Source of the DNA: Anatilimnocola floriformis
GTDB lineage: Bacteria; Planctomycetota; Planctomycetia; Pirellulales; Pirellulaceae
NCBI RefSeq assembly: GCF_024256385.1
Contig: NZ_JAMLFW010000001.1
Span: forward strand, 2,604,001-2,668,000
Direction of reading: 5' to 3'
DNA: 64,000 bases
The notes under the pieces were generated by a model. It had not been told where the DNA came from and did no database searches. It saw nothing but the letters and a program-made list of their open reading frames with translations. Each line of letters starts with the position of its first letter. Position 1 is the stretch's first letter. Positions 30,834 through 40,712 of this stretch are shown piece by piece. Both the position numbers and the translations under genes were made by a program.

Positions 30834-31859
30834 TTAGGCCGCGGGCTTTTCGTACTTGCGATCGGCAGGGATCGCTTGCAGCAGCATGTCAACCAGCTTT
30901 TCGCTGTTCAGACCGTTGGCCTGAGCCGCGTAATTGCCGGCGATACGATGCCGCATGGCGGGCTTCAAAATGGCTTGCACGTCCTGCACGGTGGCGTGGT
31001 AGCGGCCGTAGAGAATGGCGCGGGCCTTGGCACAAGTGACAAGCGTGAGCACACCGCGGGGACCAGCGCCCCAGTTGATCCACTTGTTGACGAACTCCGG
31101 CGCTTCCGTGGTGCCGGGGCGAGTCGCCCGCACGAGCGCCCAGCAGTAACCGAGCACCTGATCGCTGACCGGCACGCGCATGACGAGCTTTTGAAACTCG
31201 ATGATCTCTTCGCCGCTGAGGACGGCATTGATGTCGCCCATCTGGCCGCTGGTGACGCGGCGGGCGACTTCCCATTCCTCGGCAGGGCTGGGATAGTCGA
31301 CCTTGATGTGGAGCAGAAAGCGGTCGAGTTGAGCTTCGGGCAGCGGGTAGGTACCTTCTTGCTCGAGCGGGTTCTGCGTGGCGAGTACGAAGAACGGCGC
31401 CGGTAGGCCGTGGATTTTGCCGCCCGCCGAGACCTGGCGTTCTTGCATGGCTTCGAGCATGGCCGCCTGCGTCTTCGGCGGCGTGCGGTTGATTTCGTCC
31501 GCCAGCAGCATGTTCGTGAACAGCGGCCCGGCGAGGAATTTATAAGACCGCTGATGGGTTTCCGGATCTTCCTGAATCACCTCGGTGCCGGTGATATCGC
31601 TGGGCATCAAGTCGGGCGTGAATTGAATCCGCTTGAACGACAAGTGCAGCGACTTGGCGAGCGAGCTGATGAGCAACGTCTTGGCGAGACCGGGCACACC
31701 TTCGAGCAGCGCGTGACCGCGGGCAAACATCGCCACCAACACCTGCTCGATGACGTCGCTCTGACCGACGATCACTTTCGAAAGTTCGTCGCGCAGACGG
31801 TTGTAGGCTTTTTCGCACCGCTGGACGGCGGCGACGTCGTTCTTCTCTTGCTCACTCAT
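30834..31859 (-). CDS. MoxR-family AAA+ ATPase
   Basis: The ATG at 31859 gives 341 residues. AAA+ motifs are clear: Walker A region HALLEGVPGLAKTLLISSLA, Walker B LLADEINRTPPKTQAAMLEA, and FVLATQNPLEQEGTYPLPEA with the sensor region. QLDRFLLHIKVDYPSPAEEW is also typical. MoxR ATPases work with VWA proteins to mature or remodel complexes. It lies between the coiled-coil gene and DUF58, consistent with a MoxR-DUF58-VWA system acting at the cytoplasmic side. Confidence 0.95.
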   Translation of the reverse strand: MSEQEKNDVAAVQRCEKAYNRLRDELSKVIVGQSDVIEQVLVAMFARGHALLEGVPGLAKTLLISSLAKSLHLSFKRIQFTPDLMPSDITGTEVIQEDPETHQRSYKFLAGPLFTNMLLADEINRTPPKTQAAMLEAMQERQVSAGGKIHGLPAPFFVLATQNPLEQEGTYPLPEAQLDRFLLHIKVDYPSPAEEWEVARRVTSGQMGDINAVLSGEEIIEFQKLVMRVPVSDQVLGYCWALVRATRPGTTEAPEFVNKWINWGAGPRGVLTLVTCAKARAILYGRYHATVQDVQAILKPAMRHRIAGNYAAQANGLNSEKLVDMLLQAIPADRKYEKPAA

Positions 31860-31886
31860 CGGATTCACTCAACTGGAGGGTTTTCT

Positions 31887-31970
31887 ATTGCAGATGTCAG
31901 ATCTCAGATTGCAGATTGAATACAAGACAATTTTCTCAATCTGCAATCTGCCATATACGATCTGCAATCA
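31887..31970. repeat. CTGCAATCTG inverted repeat
   Basis: CAGATTGCAGATTGA near 31904 pairs with TCAATCTGCAATCTG near 31936. ATTGCAGATGTCAGATCTCA at the left and GATCTGCAATCAATC at the right extend the symmetry. The words match those of the repeat at 23232-23333. It fills the gap between the coiled-coil gene and MoxR; the last bases overlap the 3' end of the coiled-coil gene, where its stop codon lies. Confidence 0.75.
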
Positions 31971-34900
31971 ATCGACACTTTCAAAATAACGGCGAAGGCG
32001 TTCTTCGTAGCCGCGCGGGGCCTTGCCGCGGGCTTTGGCTTGGATGGCGTTTTGCAGGGAGGGCGGGAGCTTGGCGAACCAAGGTTCCTTCGCAAACTTC
32101 TGGGCCTTGGCGTCGGAGTCTTGATCGGCTTTTTCGCCGCGGCTGTCGCCTTGCTCGGTCGCTTCGTTTTTCAGCTCGCCTTTTTCCATGTCTGGGTTGT
32201 TCTTGGCGTCGCCACCCATGGGTGAACCACCCTTGGTCGCTTGTTCGCCGGGTTGGCCGGGCATCGGCTGACCCTCGCCAGGTTGACCCGGCATGGGTTG
32301 TCCCTGACCGGGCATCGGCGGGCCCTGGCCTGGCATGGGTTGCCCTTGGCCTGGCATGGGTTGCCCTTGGCCTGGTTGTCCCGGCATGGGCTGGCCTTGG
32401 CCTGGTTGGCCAGGCATCGGTTGCCCCTGCCCCGGTTCGCCCATGGCGAGTTGATTGAGAATTGCTTCGGCAGCCGCTTGCAGTGCGGCTTCGGCCTGGG
32501 CGACTGCATCGGCGCCGGCGATTTGCTGGGCAGTTGCTTCCGCGGAATTGGGTACGAGGCCGGTGCCGAGATCGGAAGGTTTGACCGCGGCGGCCTGACC
32601 CATTGGTTGACCAGCGGGTTTGCCCATGGGCTTACCGGCGGCAGCTTGACCCATTGGTTTGCCGGTCGCAGGTTGTCCCATCGGCGTCTGGCCGGGTTGA
32701 GCTTCGCCAGGCTGGCCCATCGGTTGGCCGGCTGCTTCGCCCATGGCGACTTCAGCGCCAGCCATCGGTTCGGCCAAACGCGAGGCGGCTTCGAGACCTT
32801 CGCGGACTCCTTCGTTGGCGACTTCGTCCTGACCGGAGATTTCGGCAGCGCCGACGCCGGTGGCCTTTTGCGCTTCGGCAAAGTCTTGCGTGGCTCGCTG
32901 GAGAGCTTCGGCAGCGGCGAGCTTCTTGGCAGACGGTTGCTTGCCCATCGGCTTACCGGCTTGACCCATTGGTTTGCCAGCCTCACCCATCGGCTTGCCT
33001 GCTTCTCCTGCCATGGGTTTGCCGGCTTGACCCATTGGTTCACCGGTTTCGCCGGCCATGGGCGCATCGCCTTGGGCGAGTTGCTTGGCTGCTTCGCCGA
33101 TGGCGTCGCGGGCGGCCTGTTGATCTTTGGCGAGTTCGGCGATGGCTTCGGCGAGGTCCCGATCGCGACGGAGTTGTTGTTCGCGAGCTGCGAGATTGGC
33201 GGCGGCGCGATCGAGACGTTGTTGAACTTCCTTGCGAGCTTCGGCGGCTTTGGCTGGATCGGGTTTGCCCGCGTCAGGCTTACCAGCTTCACCGGCCATG
33301 GGTTTGCCAGCTTCACCCGCTTCGGCGGCAGCTTGCTTGGCGGCCTTGGCTGCTTGTTGCAGAGCAGCTTGAGCGCCCGGATCCACTTCGCCGGCCTTGT
33401 CGGCGAGTTCGCCGGCGGCCTTCCCTTCTTCGGCCAGACCTTCGGCTTCTTTCTTGCCGAGTTCCTTCAAAGCTTCGCCGATCTTTTCACCGGCTTTGGC
33501 GAGAGCTTCGCCAGTCTTCTTTTGAGCTTCGGCAGCACCTTCGGTGTTGCCCTTGTCGAGTTGTTCTTTGGCGGCCTGGGCTTCGGTGGCTGCCTTGGCG
33601 GCGGCTTTGCCGGCTTCTTGAGCGGCCTTCGCGGCAGGATCGCCCATGTCGCCGCCGGCTTCGGCAGCGGCTTTGTCGGCGAGAGCTTCGGCTGCTTCGG
33701 CTTTTTCGCCGGCTGCTTTTTGAGCCATGGCATCGGGCTTGCCAGCCGGTTGTGCTTCAGCGGCGGCCGCTTGCATTTCGGCAGCGGCGGCTGCTTTGGC
33801 AATGGCTTCGCGAGCTTGTTCGCGGGCTGCTTCGGCCTTAGCAGGATCGCCGCCGAGAGTTTCCTTGGCGGCGGTGGCGGCGGCCTTGGCTGCTTCTTTC
33901 AAGGCTTCGGCGACGTCGCCCTTGGCCGACTTCGCGGCTTCGGCGGCTTTTTCGGCGGCCTCTTGTTGTTCACCGGCGGCTTCGAGCGGTGTGTTGGCCT
34001 TGCCCTGGGCGAGATCGTTCGCTGCCTTGTCGGCCTGGTTTTGTTCCTTCTTTACTTCCGCGACTTTTTCGGCCTGAGTCTTCGCTTCGGCGGCGGCAGC
34101 TTTGCCTTCGGCCTTGGCTTGCTCAGTTTGAGCGGCGCGAATTTGATCTTCGGCCTTCTGCAGATTGGCGATGGCTTCGGCCTTCGACGGCATTGGTTTG
34201 GCTGCCGCTTGTTCAACGGCTTCACGGGCCGCTTCGGCCTTATCGAGTTGTTCGCCAGCGATCTGTGCGAGCTTCTCGGCTGCCTCTCCTGCTTCCTTGC
34301 GAAGTTCAGCGGCGGCTTGCGTCAATTTCTCGGCAGCTTTGTCGGCCGCCTTCGCAGCGTCCTTGGCCGCTTGCTTTGCTTCGGGCTTGGCGGGCTGACC
34401 GGCCATTGGTTTGGCTTCGGCGATTTTCTTGGTCGCTTCTTCGACGGGCTTCTTCGCTTCCGCGACTTGCTTCGAGGCTTCGGGCGCGGTGTTCTTTACA
34501 CCTTCGGCGATTTTCTCGGCGACCTGTTTGACATCGGCTTGCTTGGCGGCGAGCGCTTCGGCTTTTTCTGGCACGAGCCCCTCTGGCTTTTCCGCGGCGG
34601 CCGCGGCTTCTTTGGCGACTTCTTTTTCGGCGGCAGCGGCTCGTTCGAGCGCCTCGGCAGCGCGGGCCAGTTCGCCGACCTTGACGGCTTGCTCTTGACG
34701 CATGGCGTCGGCCAATTGCTGATCGACTTCGGCCTTGGCTTGCGCGATGGCATCCTTGGCGGCTTCGGCAGCTTCTTTGCGAGCGGCGGCCTTCTCGGGG
34801 GTGACGTCCTTATCGGCAACGGCGGCAGCGACGACGGCCTCTTCGGCGGACTTCACCTTGTTTTCGATGGCGGCGTTGAGTTCGGTTTTGTCGTCGGCTT

Positions 34901-36206
34901 TCTTCAGAGTATCGAAGACCTTCGCTTCTTTCTGCTGCGCTTCGGCCGGAGCTTGTTCGGCTTGCTTGGTGGCTTCGGCTTGTTCCTTCATCGCCTTGCC
35001 GAGCTCTTTGCTTAGGTCAGAGAGTTCCTTGACCTTTTCTGCAAGTTGGTCGGCGCTTTTGCCGGCCTGCTCCAGATCGGCGCCTTGCTCGATTTGCTTT
35101 TCGATCTGGGCGAGATCGCCGATGACCTGGTTTTGCTTTTCGAGAGCATCGGCTTTGTCGGTTTCGAACAGTTCGCGACGAGCTTCGAGAGCCGCGGCCT
35201 TGGCATCGTCGAGCAGCGGCTCGGTCGTGGGGAAGGCACTCTGCAAGGCTTGGGCGAGTTTGCCGATTTCCTTGTGCAGCTCGGTTTGTTTTTCGGAGAG
35301 CTTGTCGGCTTCCTTTTCATCGAGCGGCGACTTCTTGGTTTCGTCGCGCAGCTGCTCCTGCTTCTTCATCATCTCGCGGACCATCTTCAGGGCCGCTTCG
35401 CGGTCGCTGTCGATCAAGCCTTGCGTTTCTTCGAGCTTTTCGAGCAGAGAACGGAGGCCGCGAATGACCGCCATTTGTGCTTTGCTCGCGCCAGTGAACT
35501 CGGCCTTGGCGAGTTGTTGGCTTGCCGACTTCAGTTCTTGGTCGACTTGCGCCGCGCGGAGGATTCGCAAGCCACCTTCGGCCCCCGCTGCCACCTGGCC
35601 GCCCCAAGTCTTTACGTCTTCGAGCGAGACAACGAGTTGATAGAACAGTCGTTGCACGTCGGATTGATCTTCGATGGCGCCGAGGGCGAGCGTATCGCGC
35701 TGCGTGGGCGTTTGGGCCGGCAGCGAGACCGTTAGTGTTTGCGTCTTAGTCTGCATGTTGATCAGCTCGCGAACCTGGGCCGAGAGCTTGGCAACTTGCA
35801 TGCGGCGGAAGAGCTTTTGCCGCTCGGCCATCAATTGCACGACGACTTCGCGGATGCGGCCGCGGGCTTTGTTGAAATTTTCGAGTCGCTCTTGCTGGGT
35901 ACCGGATTGGGCTTTCACCAGCAGGGCCACGATCTCTTCCATGTCGCCGGCAGTCAGGACGCCGATATTGCCCTTCATGGCAACGATGTCTTTGTAGATC
36001 GGCAGGCCCTTGAGGCCGTTTTCTTCGAGCTGACGGATTTGAATATCGAGCACACCGGACACGAGCTCACTGGCCAGGGCGCGGGCCTTCTCTTGCGCCT
36101 GCTGCTTCTTCTTGAACGAGTCTCCTTCGGCGCCGCTGGCGACGTTGACGATGAGCAGCGCTGCCGCCGCCAGGCCGACAACCAATTTCCCTGTAGTCAT
36201 TGTCAT
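31968..36206 (-). CDS. Secreted Ala/Lys/Glu coiled-coil protein, 1412 residues
   Basis: The protein starts with a signal peptide (KLVVGLAAAALLIVNVASG). Residues about 30-330 are a conserved helical region (DIQIRQLEENGLKGLPIYKD, RGRIREVVVQLMAERQKLFR). Residues 330-1040 are almost only Ala, Lys, Glu and Gln and must form very long coiled coils. Residues 1045-1210 carry GKPMGQAGKP-type repeats. Residues 1255-1315 carry seven MPGQ units. The last 35 residues are again conserved-looking (PPSLQNAIQAKARGKAPRGY). It starts by a 4 bp overlap with the DUF4175-like gene. It is probably a structural partner of the VWA proteins; no enzyme motif is seen. Confidence 0.88.
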   Translation of the reverse strand: MTMTTGKLVVGLAAAALLIVNVASGAEGDSFKKKQQAQEKARALASELVSGVLDIQIRQLEENGLKGLPIYKDIVAMKGNIGVLTAGDMEEIVALLVKAQSGTQQERLENFNKARGRIREVVVQLMAERQKLFRRMQVAKLSAQVRELINMQTKTQTLTVSLPAQTPTQRDTLALGAIEDQSDVQRLFYQLVVSLEDVKTWGGQVAAGAEGGLRILRAAQVDQELKSASQQLAKAEFTGASKAQMAVIRGLRSLLEKLEETQGLIDSDREAALKMVREMMKKQEQLRDETKKSPLDEKEADKLSEKQTELHKEIGKLAQALQSAFPTTEPLLDDAKAAALEARRELFETDKADALEKQNQVIGDLAQIEKQIEQGADLEQAGKSADQLAEKVKELSDLSKELGKAMKEQAEATKQAEQAPAEAQQKEAKVFDTLKKADDKTELNAAIENKVKSAEEAVVAAAVADKDVTPEKAAARKEAAEAAKDAIAQAKAEVDQQLADAMRQEQAVKVGELARAAEALERAAAAEKEVAKEAAAAAEKPEGLVPEKAEALAAKQADVKQVAEKIAEGVKNTAPEASKQVAEAKKPVEEATKKIAEAKPMAGQPAKPEAKQAAKDAAKAADKAAEKLTQAAAELRKEAGEAAEKLAQIAGEQLDKAEAAREAVEQAAAKPMPSKAEAIANLQKAEDQIRAAQTEQAKAEGKAAAAEAKTQAEKVAEVKKEQNQADKAANDLAQGKANTPLEAAGEQQEAAEKAAEAAKSAKGDVAEALKEAAKAAATAAKETLGGDPAKAEAAREQAREAIAKAAAAAEMQAAAAEAQPAGKPDAMAQKAAGEKAEAAEALADKAAAEAGGDMGDPAAKAAQEAGKAAAKAATEAQAAKEQLDKGNTEGAAEAQKKTGEALAKAGEKIGEALKELGKKEAEGLAEEGKAAGELADKAGEVDPGAQAALQQAAKAAKQAAAEAGEAGKPMAGEAGKPDAGKPDPAKAAEARKEVQQRLDRAAANLAAREQQLRRDRDLAEAIAELAKDQQAARDAIGEAAKQLAQGDAPMAGETGEPMGQAGKPMAGEAGKPMGEAGKPMGQAGKPMGKQPSAKKLAAAEALQRATQDFAEAQKATGVGAAEISGQDEVANEGVREGLEAASRLAEPMAGAEVAMGEAAGQPMGQPGEAQPGQTPMGQPATGKPMGQAAAGKPMGKPAGQPMGQAAAVKPSDLGTGLVPNSAEATAQQIAGADAVAQAEAALQAAAEAILNQLAMGEPGQGQPMPGQPGQGQPMPGQPGQGQPMPGQGQPMPGQGPPMPGQGQPMPGQPGEGQPMPGQPGEQATKGGSPMGGDAKNNPDMEKGELKNEATEQGDSRGEKADQDSDAKAQKFAKEPWFAKLPPSLQNAIQAKARGKAPRGYEERLRRYFESVD

Positions 36207-38215
36207 GGAGATTCTCCAATCCCAAGTTGACGTTTGATAATGTCCGAGAGCTGCTTTTCCGAGCGATCATCGGCCGCAGAGATGGCCGCCAGCACACCAC
36301 TTTCGTCCGACACTTCCAGTACCACCGGATCAGACTGATAGCGTTCGCCGGTCGGCTTGCCGGCCTCATTCTCGCCCCTGTAATCGCAAACTTCCAGCGT
36401 AATCCGCAGCCGATCACCCTTGGTCAATTGCAGAGGCGACAGGCTCAACGCAAAGGTCTTATCCAGCGGCAAGTCGCTGCCGACCAGCGGATCGTGTTTC
36501 ATCGGAATCACGAATTCCTGCTTCTCAAGTGCTTTCCCCGCAGCGCCGGTGGTTCCCGAGGCAGCGCTCTCTTCCGGAGTGGCCGCGGCGACCGGTTGAT
36601 CGGAGTGGCGTTCCACTTCGGCGATGAGCTTGATCGACGACAGGCCGTAGTCATCGGCTGCGCGATAATGAATGACCGGTTCGGCGGAAGGGAGCACCAC
36701 TTTATGAACGACATCGATCGAGGCGCCCGGCGGTCGATCGGTCTTGATGCGCACCGCGCCGCGGATGGGCACCTCGAGGCTCAAGCCGTCGCTATCGACG
36801 ACTTGCACCTCATAGCGAAACTCATCGCGAATGTTCGTCAGCGGCGTGTTGCCTTGCTGATCGACCAGGGCCCACTTGCTGCCATCGGCGTTAATCTTCG
36901 ACAGGTCGAATCGCTCGGTCTGATCACGGCGGCGGAGATTGACCCAGGCCGATTCCAATTGCTTGCCGTTGGTGCAAGTGATGGCGAAATCAAGCGCCGA
37001 GCCTTGCAGCAGATCGACTTGCCGCTGACCTGGTTCGGCCGAAGGCGACTTGCCGGCGTAGACGGGATACTTGGGCGTGAGCAGAGGCTCGACCGCTGGG
37101 AGCGGAATCATGCTGATCGTGGCCGTTTCGGTCCAGGCGTTGCCGATCGTGAGCGAATAGCGGACGCTCTCCAGCAAGCGCGGCAATTGAGCGGTGAGGA
37201 GCGATTTCTGCTCGTTGATCGGCGCGGCCGAGGTCAACTGCGTCGAGATCTGATCGGCGACAGACTGCAGGCTCGAGCGGGGAGCTTCCTTCGACAGCAG
37301 GGCCGCGGTCTCTGGCGAGTCAAAGGCAAGCAGTGTGCGCACCTGATCGCGCCACGGCACGGAGATATCGATCTGTTCGTCCTTCGCGGCAGCTTGAAGC
37401 ATTTCGGCAGCGCGGCGAAGACGATTCTTGCGATCTTCGGGCGTTGCGGCGACCAATTCCAGTTTGGTGCGCGTGCGAGTCGGACCGATCGCGATCAACG
37501 AAACGGTGCGAGACTCTGGCACCTGGCCACGGATCAGCGCGGCGAACTCCAGCGGGCGAGCCTGAGCGGCCGTGATGCTGAGGGGTTGGCTGTAGTGCAA
37601 CTGTTCCTCGAGCACCGTCTTTTGATTGACGATAACCCGTTCGATGGTCGGATCGGTGGGATAGTGCATCGAGCCGAGAAACAGTCGGTTCACAAATCGT
37701 CCCGCGTGCAGCGGATAGATGATCGCGGCGACTATTAATAGCATTACGGTCACGCCAAGGATGGTTCCTCGGCGAATCATCTGAGCGCGGGAGAAGCCTT
37801 CGAAAACATTCAACTGCGAGCCGACGTTGGCGACATAGTCGATGACCGCGCCGCGGAGTTGGTGCGAGCCCCAATCTTCGGAGCCGGGCTTTTCGAACTG
37901 CAGCGCGGCGATCAAATCGCTATCGAGTTTTTGTTGACGTTCGACCAACAACGCCATGTCTTCGACGGTTTCGCGAACTTGCAGCAGCGGCCAGGTAAAG
38001 CGAATACCAGCCCACGCGACGACGCCCAGGGCGATGACGATGACGACGACCCGTTGTGGCGGCGGCAATTCGAATAGCAGATCGAGAACTAGTATGCCGA
38101 CGAGCGCCCAGAGCGCGGCGATGACGAGCGCCGCGACAGCCACCGCGGCGCGCACCAGCCAGCGCGCCTGTTGGAGGGCGGTGAGTTGAGCGCGAAGTGT
38201 CGACAAACGGGTCAT
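36203..38215 (-). CDS. DUF4175-like membrane protein
   Basis: The 670-residue protein has two spans near the N-terminus (LVRAAVAVAALVIAALWALV and VVVIVIALGVVAWAGIRFTW), then a cytoplasmic or periplasmic helical part with VERQQKLDSDLIAALQFEK, a third span (GTILGVTVMLLIVAAIIYPL), and a long beta-rich domain. This arrangement resembles DUF4175-type proteins of MoxR/VWA clusters, a match made by eye. Its stop overlaps the start of the coiled-coil gene by 4 bases (ATGA), so the two are translationally coupled. It starts 10 bases after the upstream VWA gene. Confidence 0.8.
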   Translation of the reverse strand: MTRLSTLRAQLTALQQARWLVRAAVAVAALVIAALWALVGILVLDLLFELPPPQRVVVIVIALGVVAWAGIRFTWPLLQVRETVEDMALLVERQQKLDSDLIAALQFEKPGSEDWGSHQLRGAVIDYVANVGSQLNVFEGFSRAQMIRRGTILGVTVMLLIVAAIIYPLHAGRFVNRLFLGSMHYPTDPTIERVIVNQKTVLEEQLHYSQPLSITAAQARPLEFAALIRGQVPESRTVSLIAIGPTRTRTKLELVAATPEDRKNRLRRAAEMLQAAAKDEQIDISVPWRDQVRTLLAFDSPETAALLSKEAPRSSLQSVADQISTQLTSAAPINEQKSLLTAQLPRLLESVRYSLTIGNAWTETATISMIPLPAVEPLLTPKYPVYAGKSPSAEPGQRQVDLLQGSALDFAITCTNGKQLESAWVNLRRRDQTERFDLSKINADGSKWALVDQQGNTPLTNIRDEFRYEVQVVDSDGLSLEVPIRGAVRIKTDRPPGASIDVVHKVVLPSAEPVIHYRAADDYGLSSIKLIAEVERHSDQPVAAATPEESAASGTTGAAGKALEKQEFVIPMKHDPLVGSDLPLDKTFALSLSPLQLTKGDRLRITLEVCDYRGENEAGKPTGERYQSDPVVLEVSDESGVLAAISAADDRSEKQLSDIIKRQLGIGESP

Positions 38216-38225
38216 GTCAGTGCGA

Positions 38226-40712
38226 TTACGAAAGTTTGATCATCTTGCGGAAGAACCATTCACCCAGCATCAAGCCCACGACGAGCGTGAACCATAAGGG
38301 CGTGGACCAAAGAGCGCGGTTGCGAGTCAGTTTCTCGACGCGCGGCTCGACCTGCAGATCGTTCGCCAGGTTGTGAACGGTCGTCAGGTCGTACGCTTTG
38401 CCGCCGGAGGTTTCGGCGATTTGATTCTGCAGTTTTTCATTCCGCACGCCGCTGCGTCGCTCGGCGGAAAGCGACGTGACTTCGAAGCGTTGCTCCGAAT
38501 ACTTGCTGGTGACCGGATCCTTCACGCGGAGCACGTATTCACCGACCGCGAGGACAGGAATGCGGGCTTCGAACACACCTTTGCGAAGCATGGGAACACG
38601 AATGGGCCGCAAGTCGCCGCCACCTAGACCGGGAATGACGAGTTCGGCTTCGAGCGTGCGTTCGGTGAACGTCTCTTCATCGAGCGGCTCGAAGTTGGCA
38701 TCGTAGGCTTCGACCGTGAGCGTGACTTTGTCTTCCACACGATACTGCGGTTGATCGACGCGAGCTACAAACCGTTTGTCGCTGCCGAGGGCGTGACTCA
38801 TGCCGAGCGAATAGATGAGCTGCGACCAGAACTGGCGGTAGAACTTTTCGCCATACTTGCGTCGCAAACGCCAGGTCTCATTGAAGCTGAGCATCACGAC
38901 CTTGCCTTTGCCAAACTCGCGAATGGTGATCAGCGGTTGCGGCGTTTTGCCGTCGCGGCATTTGTCGGTGGGATGCTCGGCCAGGACCTGCGCCTGATCG
39001 TGTAGCGCGGCAACCGGCTGGTACCAGGGCAACTTACCCATGTTGTCCCAGACTTTAGCGTTGTCGAGTTCGTTGGCACTCAGCTGCATGAAAGGATGCT
39101 GCGCGGCGTAGGGAGTCAATCGCAAGCGAAACTCCGGATACTCCGGCGCGTCGCGCATTTCGGCTTGCGGATCGACGATCACCGGCAACAAATCGGCGAG
39201 CGGAGTTTGTTGCAATTCCTTGGGACCAAACCGCGGGCCGCAGATCACCACCAAGCCGCCGCCGAGCTTGCCGACGAATTCTTTGGTCATTTCGCAGAAG
39301 CGGTCCTTGAGTTCGCCGCGGGGCATGTCGTCGAGAAACAGCACGTCGTTGGCAAAGAACTCGCTTCGCTTCGGCGTAATGGTCGGCAGGAAGAGCACGT
39401 TCGATTCACGGACGCGAGGATCCGACGAAGCCAGGAACGTACGAAAGCCATCCATGCCGACCAGCTTGTCACGATGGAAGACTTCTTTGATGAACCGCCA
39501 TTCCCAGGTCGGCTCGTGAGCGACATACATCAGGCGGAGATAATCGTCGATGATGTTGACTTCGCGAACCGCGTGGTTGTTTTGATCGACGATTTCTCCT
39601 TCGAGTTTGTCGACGGTTGCTGCGAACTGAAAACTGCCAGACTCTTCGGGCGTGAAGTCGATTTCGGCGGTCGTCACGTTCCCTTCGAGCGTGACCGTCC
39701 GCTGACCGATTTGAAACTCAGGGCTGGTGAGCGAATCGCCGCCGATCTTTCGACCAGTGACGCGGACCGTGACGCTTTGGCCCTGCAGGCCACTCTGCCG
39801 CAACTTGGCGACAACCTTGCTGCGCTCGGCCTTCTTCATCTTGGGATCGATTTGTAAATCGACCGCGAGATCGATCGCTTCCGTTGAACCGACACCTACG
39901 GCATAGACCGGCGCACCCAGTTTGGCGATCGGCGAGTTACCGGCCAAACCAATCGGCGATGAACCGCTGTTGTGAGCAAAGTCGCTGACGAAGACGACAC
40001 CGGCGAGTCGACCGGAGCCGAACTGCTGACTCGTCTCTTGCAGCACCGCACCGAGGGCGGTGACCTGACCGGTGTGCGTGAGTTGGTCGGCCAGATCGGA
40101 GGTGGAAAGCTTTTGATCGAGTCGATGACTGCCGTCGCTAAGCTTGCGCAATTGGCTGGTCGTATTGCCGTCGAAAAGGAAGGCTTCGATCTCGATGTCT
40201 TTCGCCTGCAGCTTTTGCAGTGTGTTGTCGTCGGCTTTCTTCAGCCAGGCCTGCACGTAGTCGAGCCGCGTTGGTTGCAGATTAGCGGCAACCGGCGTTT
40301 CATTGATCTTCGCTGGCGTGTCCGTTTTCAATCCTGTAGCCGAGACAAGCGCGGCGCGCTGCGCTTCCGGAAGTTGATCGGCAATGGCCATGCTGTCGGT
40401 GCCGTCGAAAACGACATACAGCTGCGGCTTGTGCAGGCGGGTGACATGCGCTCGGAGAATTGGATCGGCCAGCGTGATGAGAAGCAGCGCGAGCAGCAAG
40501 CCGCGACAAATGGCCAGGCCCCAGCGTGAGAGACCTTTGGGGCCGGGTTGAAACCGCAGATAGAAAACGATGGCCAGCACGAACAACGCGACCGCGGCGA
40601 GGAAGACCCAGAACGGTCCTTCCTGAGCCCAGGGCGCAGCGAGTTCCGGCGCGATCTCATCGATCGAGGTCACTCCCTCCAAGCCCACGAGCCATCCCCA
40701 CCAACGAATCAT
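38226..40712 (-). CDS. VWA / glutamine-amidotransferase-like membrane protein
   Basis: From ATG 40712 (GGAGAAGG nearby) the protein has 828 residues. Spans are PFWVFLAAVALFVLAIVFYL, GLAICRGLLLALLLITLADP and, near the end, WSTPLWFTLVVGLMLGEWFF. A VWA-like domain follows the second span with a degenerate MIDAS (VVFDGTDSMAIADQ instead of DxSxS). Residues about 450-640 look like the amidotransferase-like fold used by such proteins (VLFLDDMPRGELKDRFCEMT, GGGLVVICGPRFGPKEL), but no catalytic Cys-His pair is clear. Its start overlaps the upstream VWA gene by 4 bases. Confidence 0.85.
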   Translation of the reverse strand: MIRWWGWLVGLEGVTSIDEIAPELAAPWAQEGPFWVFLAAVALFVLAIVFYLRFQPGPKGLSRWGLAICRGLLLALLLITLADPILRAHVTRLHKPQLYVVFDGTDSMAIADQLPEAQRAALVSATGLKTDTPAKINETPVAANLQPTRLDYVQAWLKKADDNTLQKLQAKDIEIEAFLFDGNTTSQLRKLSDGSHRLDQKLSTSDLADQLTHTGQVTALGAVLQETSQQFGSGRLAGVVFVSDFAHNSGSSPIGLAGNSPIAKLGAPVYAVGVGSTEAIDLAVDLQIDPKMKKAERSKVVAKLRQSGLQGQSVTVRVTGRKIGGDSLTSPEFQIGQRTVTLEGNVTTAEIDFTPEESGSFQFAATVDKLEGEIVDQNNHAVREVNIIDDYLRLMYVAHEPTWEWRFIKEVFHRDKLVGMDGFRTFLASSDPRVRESNVLFLPTITPKRSEFFANDVLFLDDMPRGELKDRFCEMTKEFVGKLGGGLVVICGPRFGPKELQQTPLADLLPVIVDPQAEMRDAPEYPEFRLRLTPYAAQHPFMQLSANELDNAKVWDNMGKLPWYQPVAALHDQAQVLAEHPTDKCRDGKTPQPLITIREFGKGKVVMLSFNETWRLRRKYGEKFYRQFWSQLIYSLGMSHALGSDKRFVARVDQPQYRVEDKVTLTVEAYDANFEPLDEETFTERTLEAELVIPGLGGGDLRPIRVPMLRKGVFEARIPVLAVGEYVLRVKDPVTSKYSEQRFEVTSLSAERRSGVRNEKLQNQIAETSGGKAYDLTTVHNLANDLQVEPRVEKLTRNRALWSTPLWFTLVVGLMLGEWFFRKMIKLS

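Noticed and set aside
32241-35015. A 924-codon plus-strand frame rich in Gly, Phe and Leu opposite the coiled-coil gene
   Set aside because: It is the antisense image of an Ala/Lys/Glu-rich frame, which cannot easily produce stops. Its residues have no domain pattern, while the minus-strand protein has a signal peptide, coupling overlaps and a conserved-looking C-terminus.
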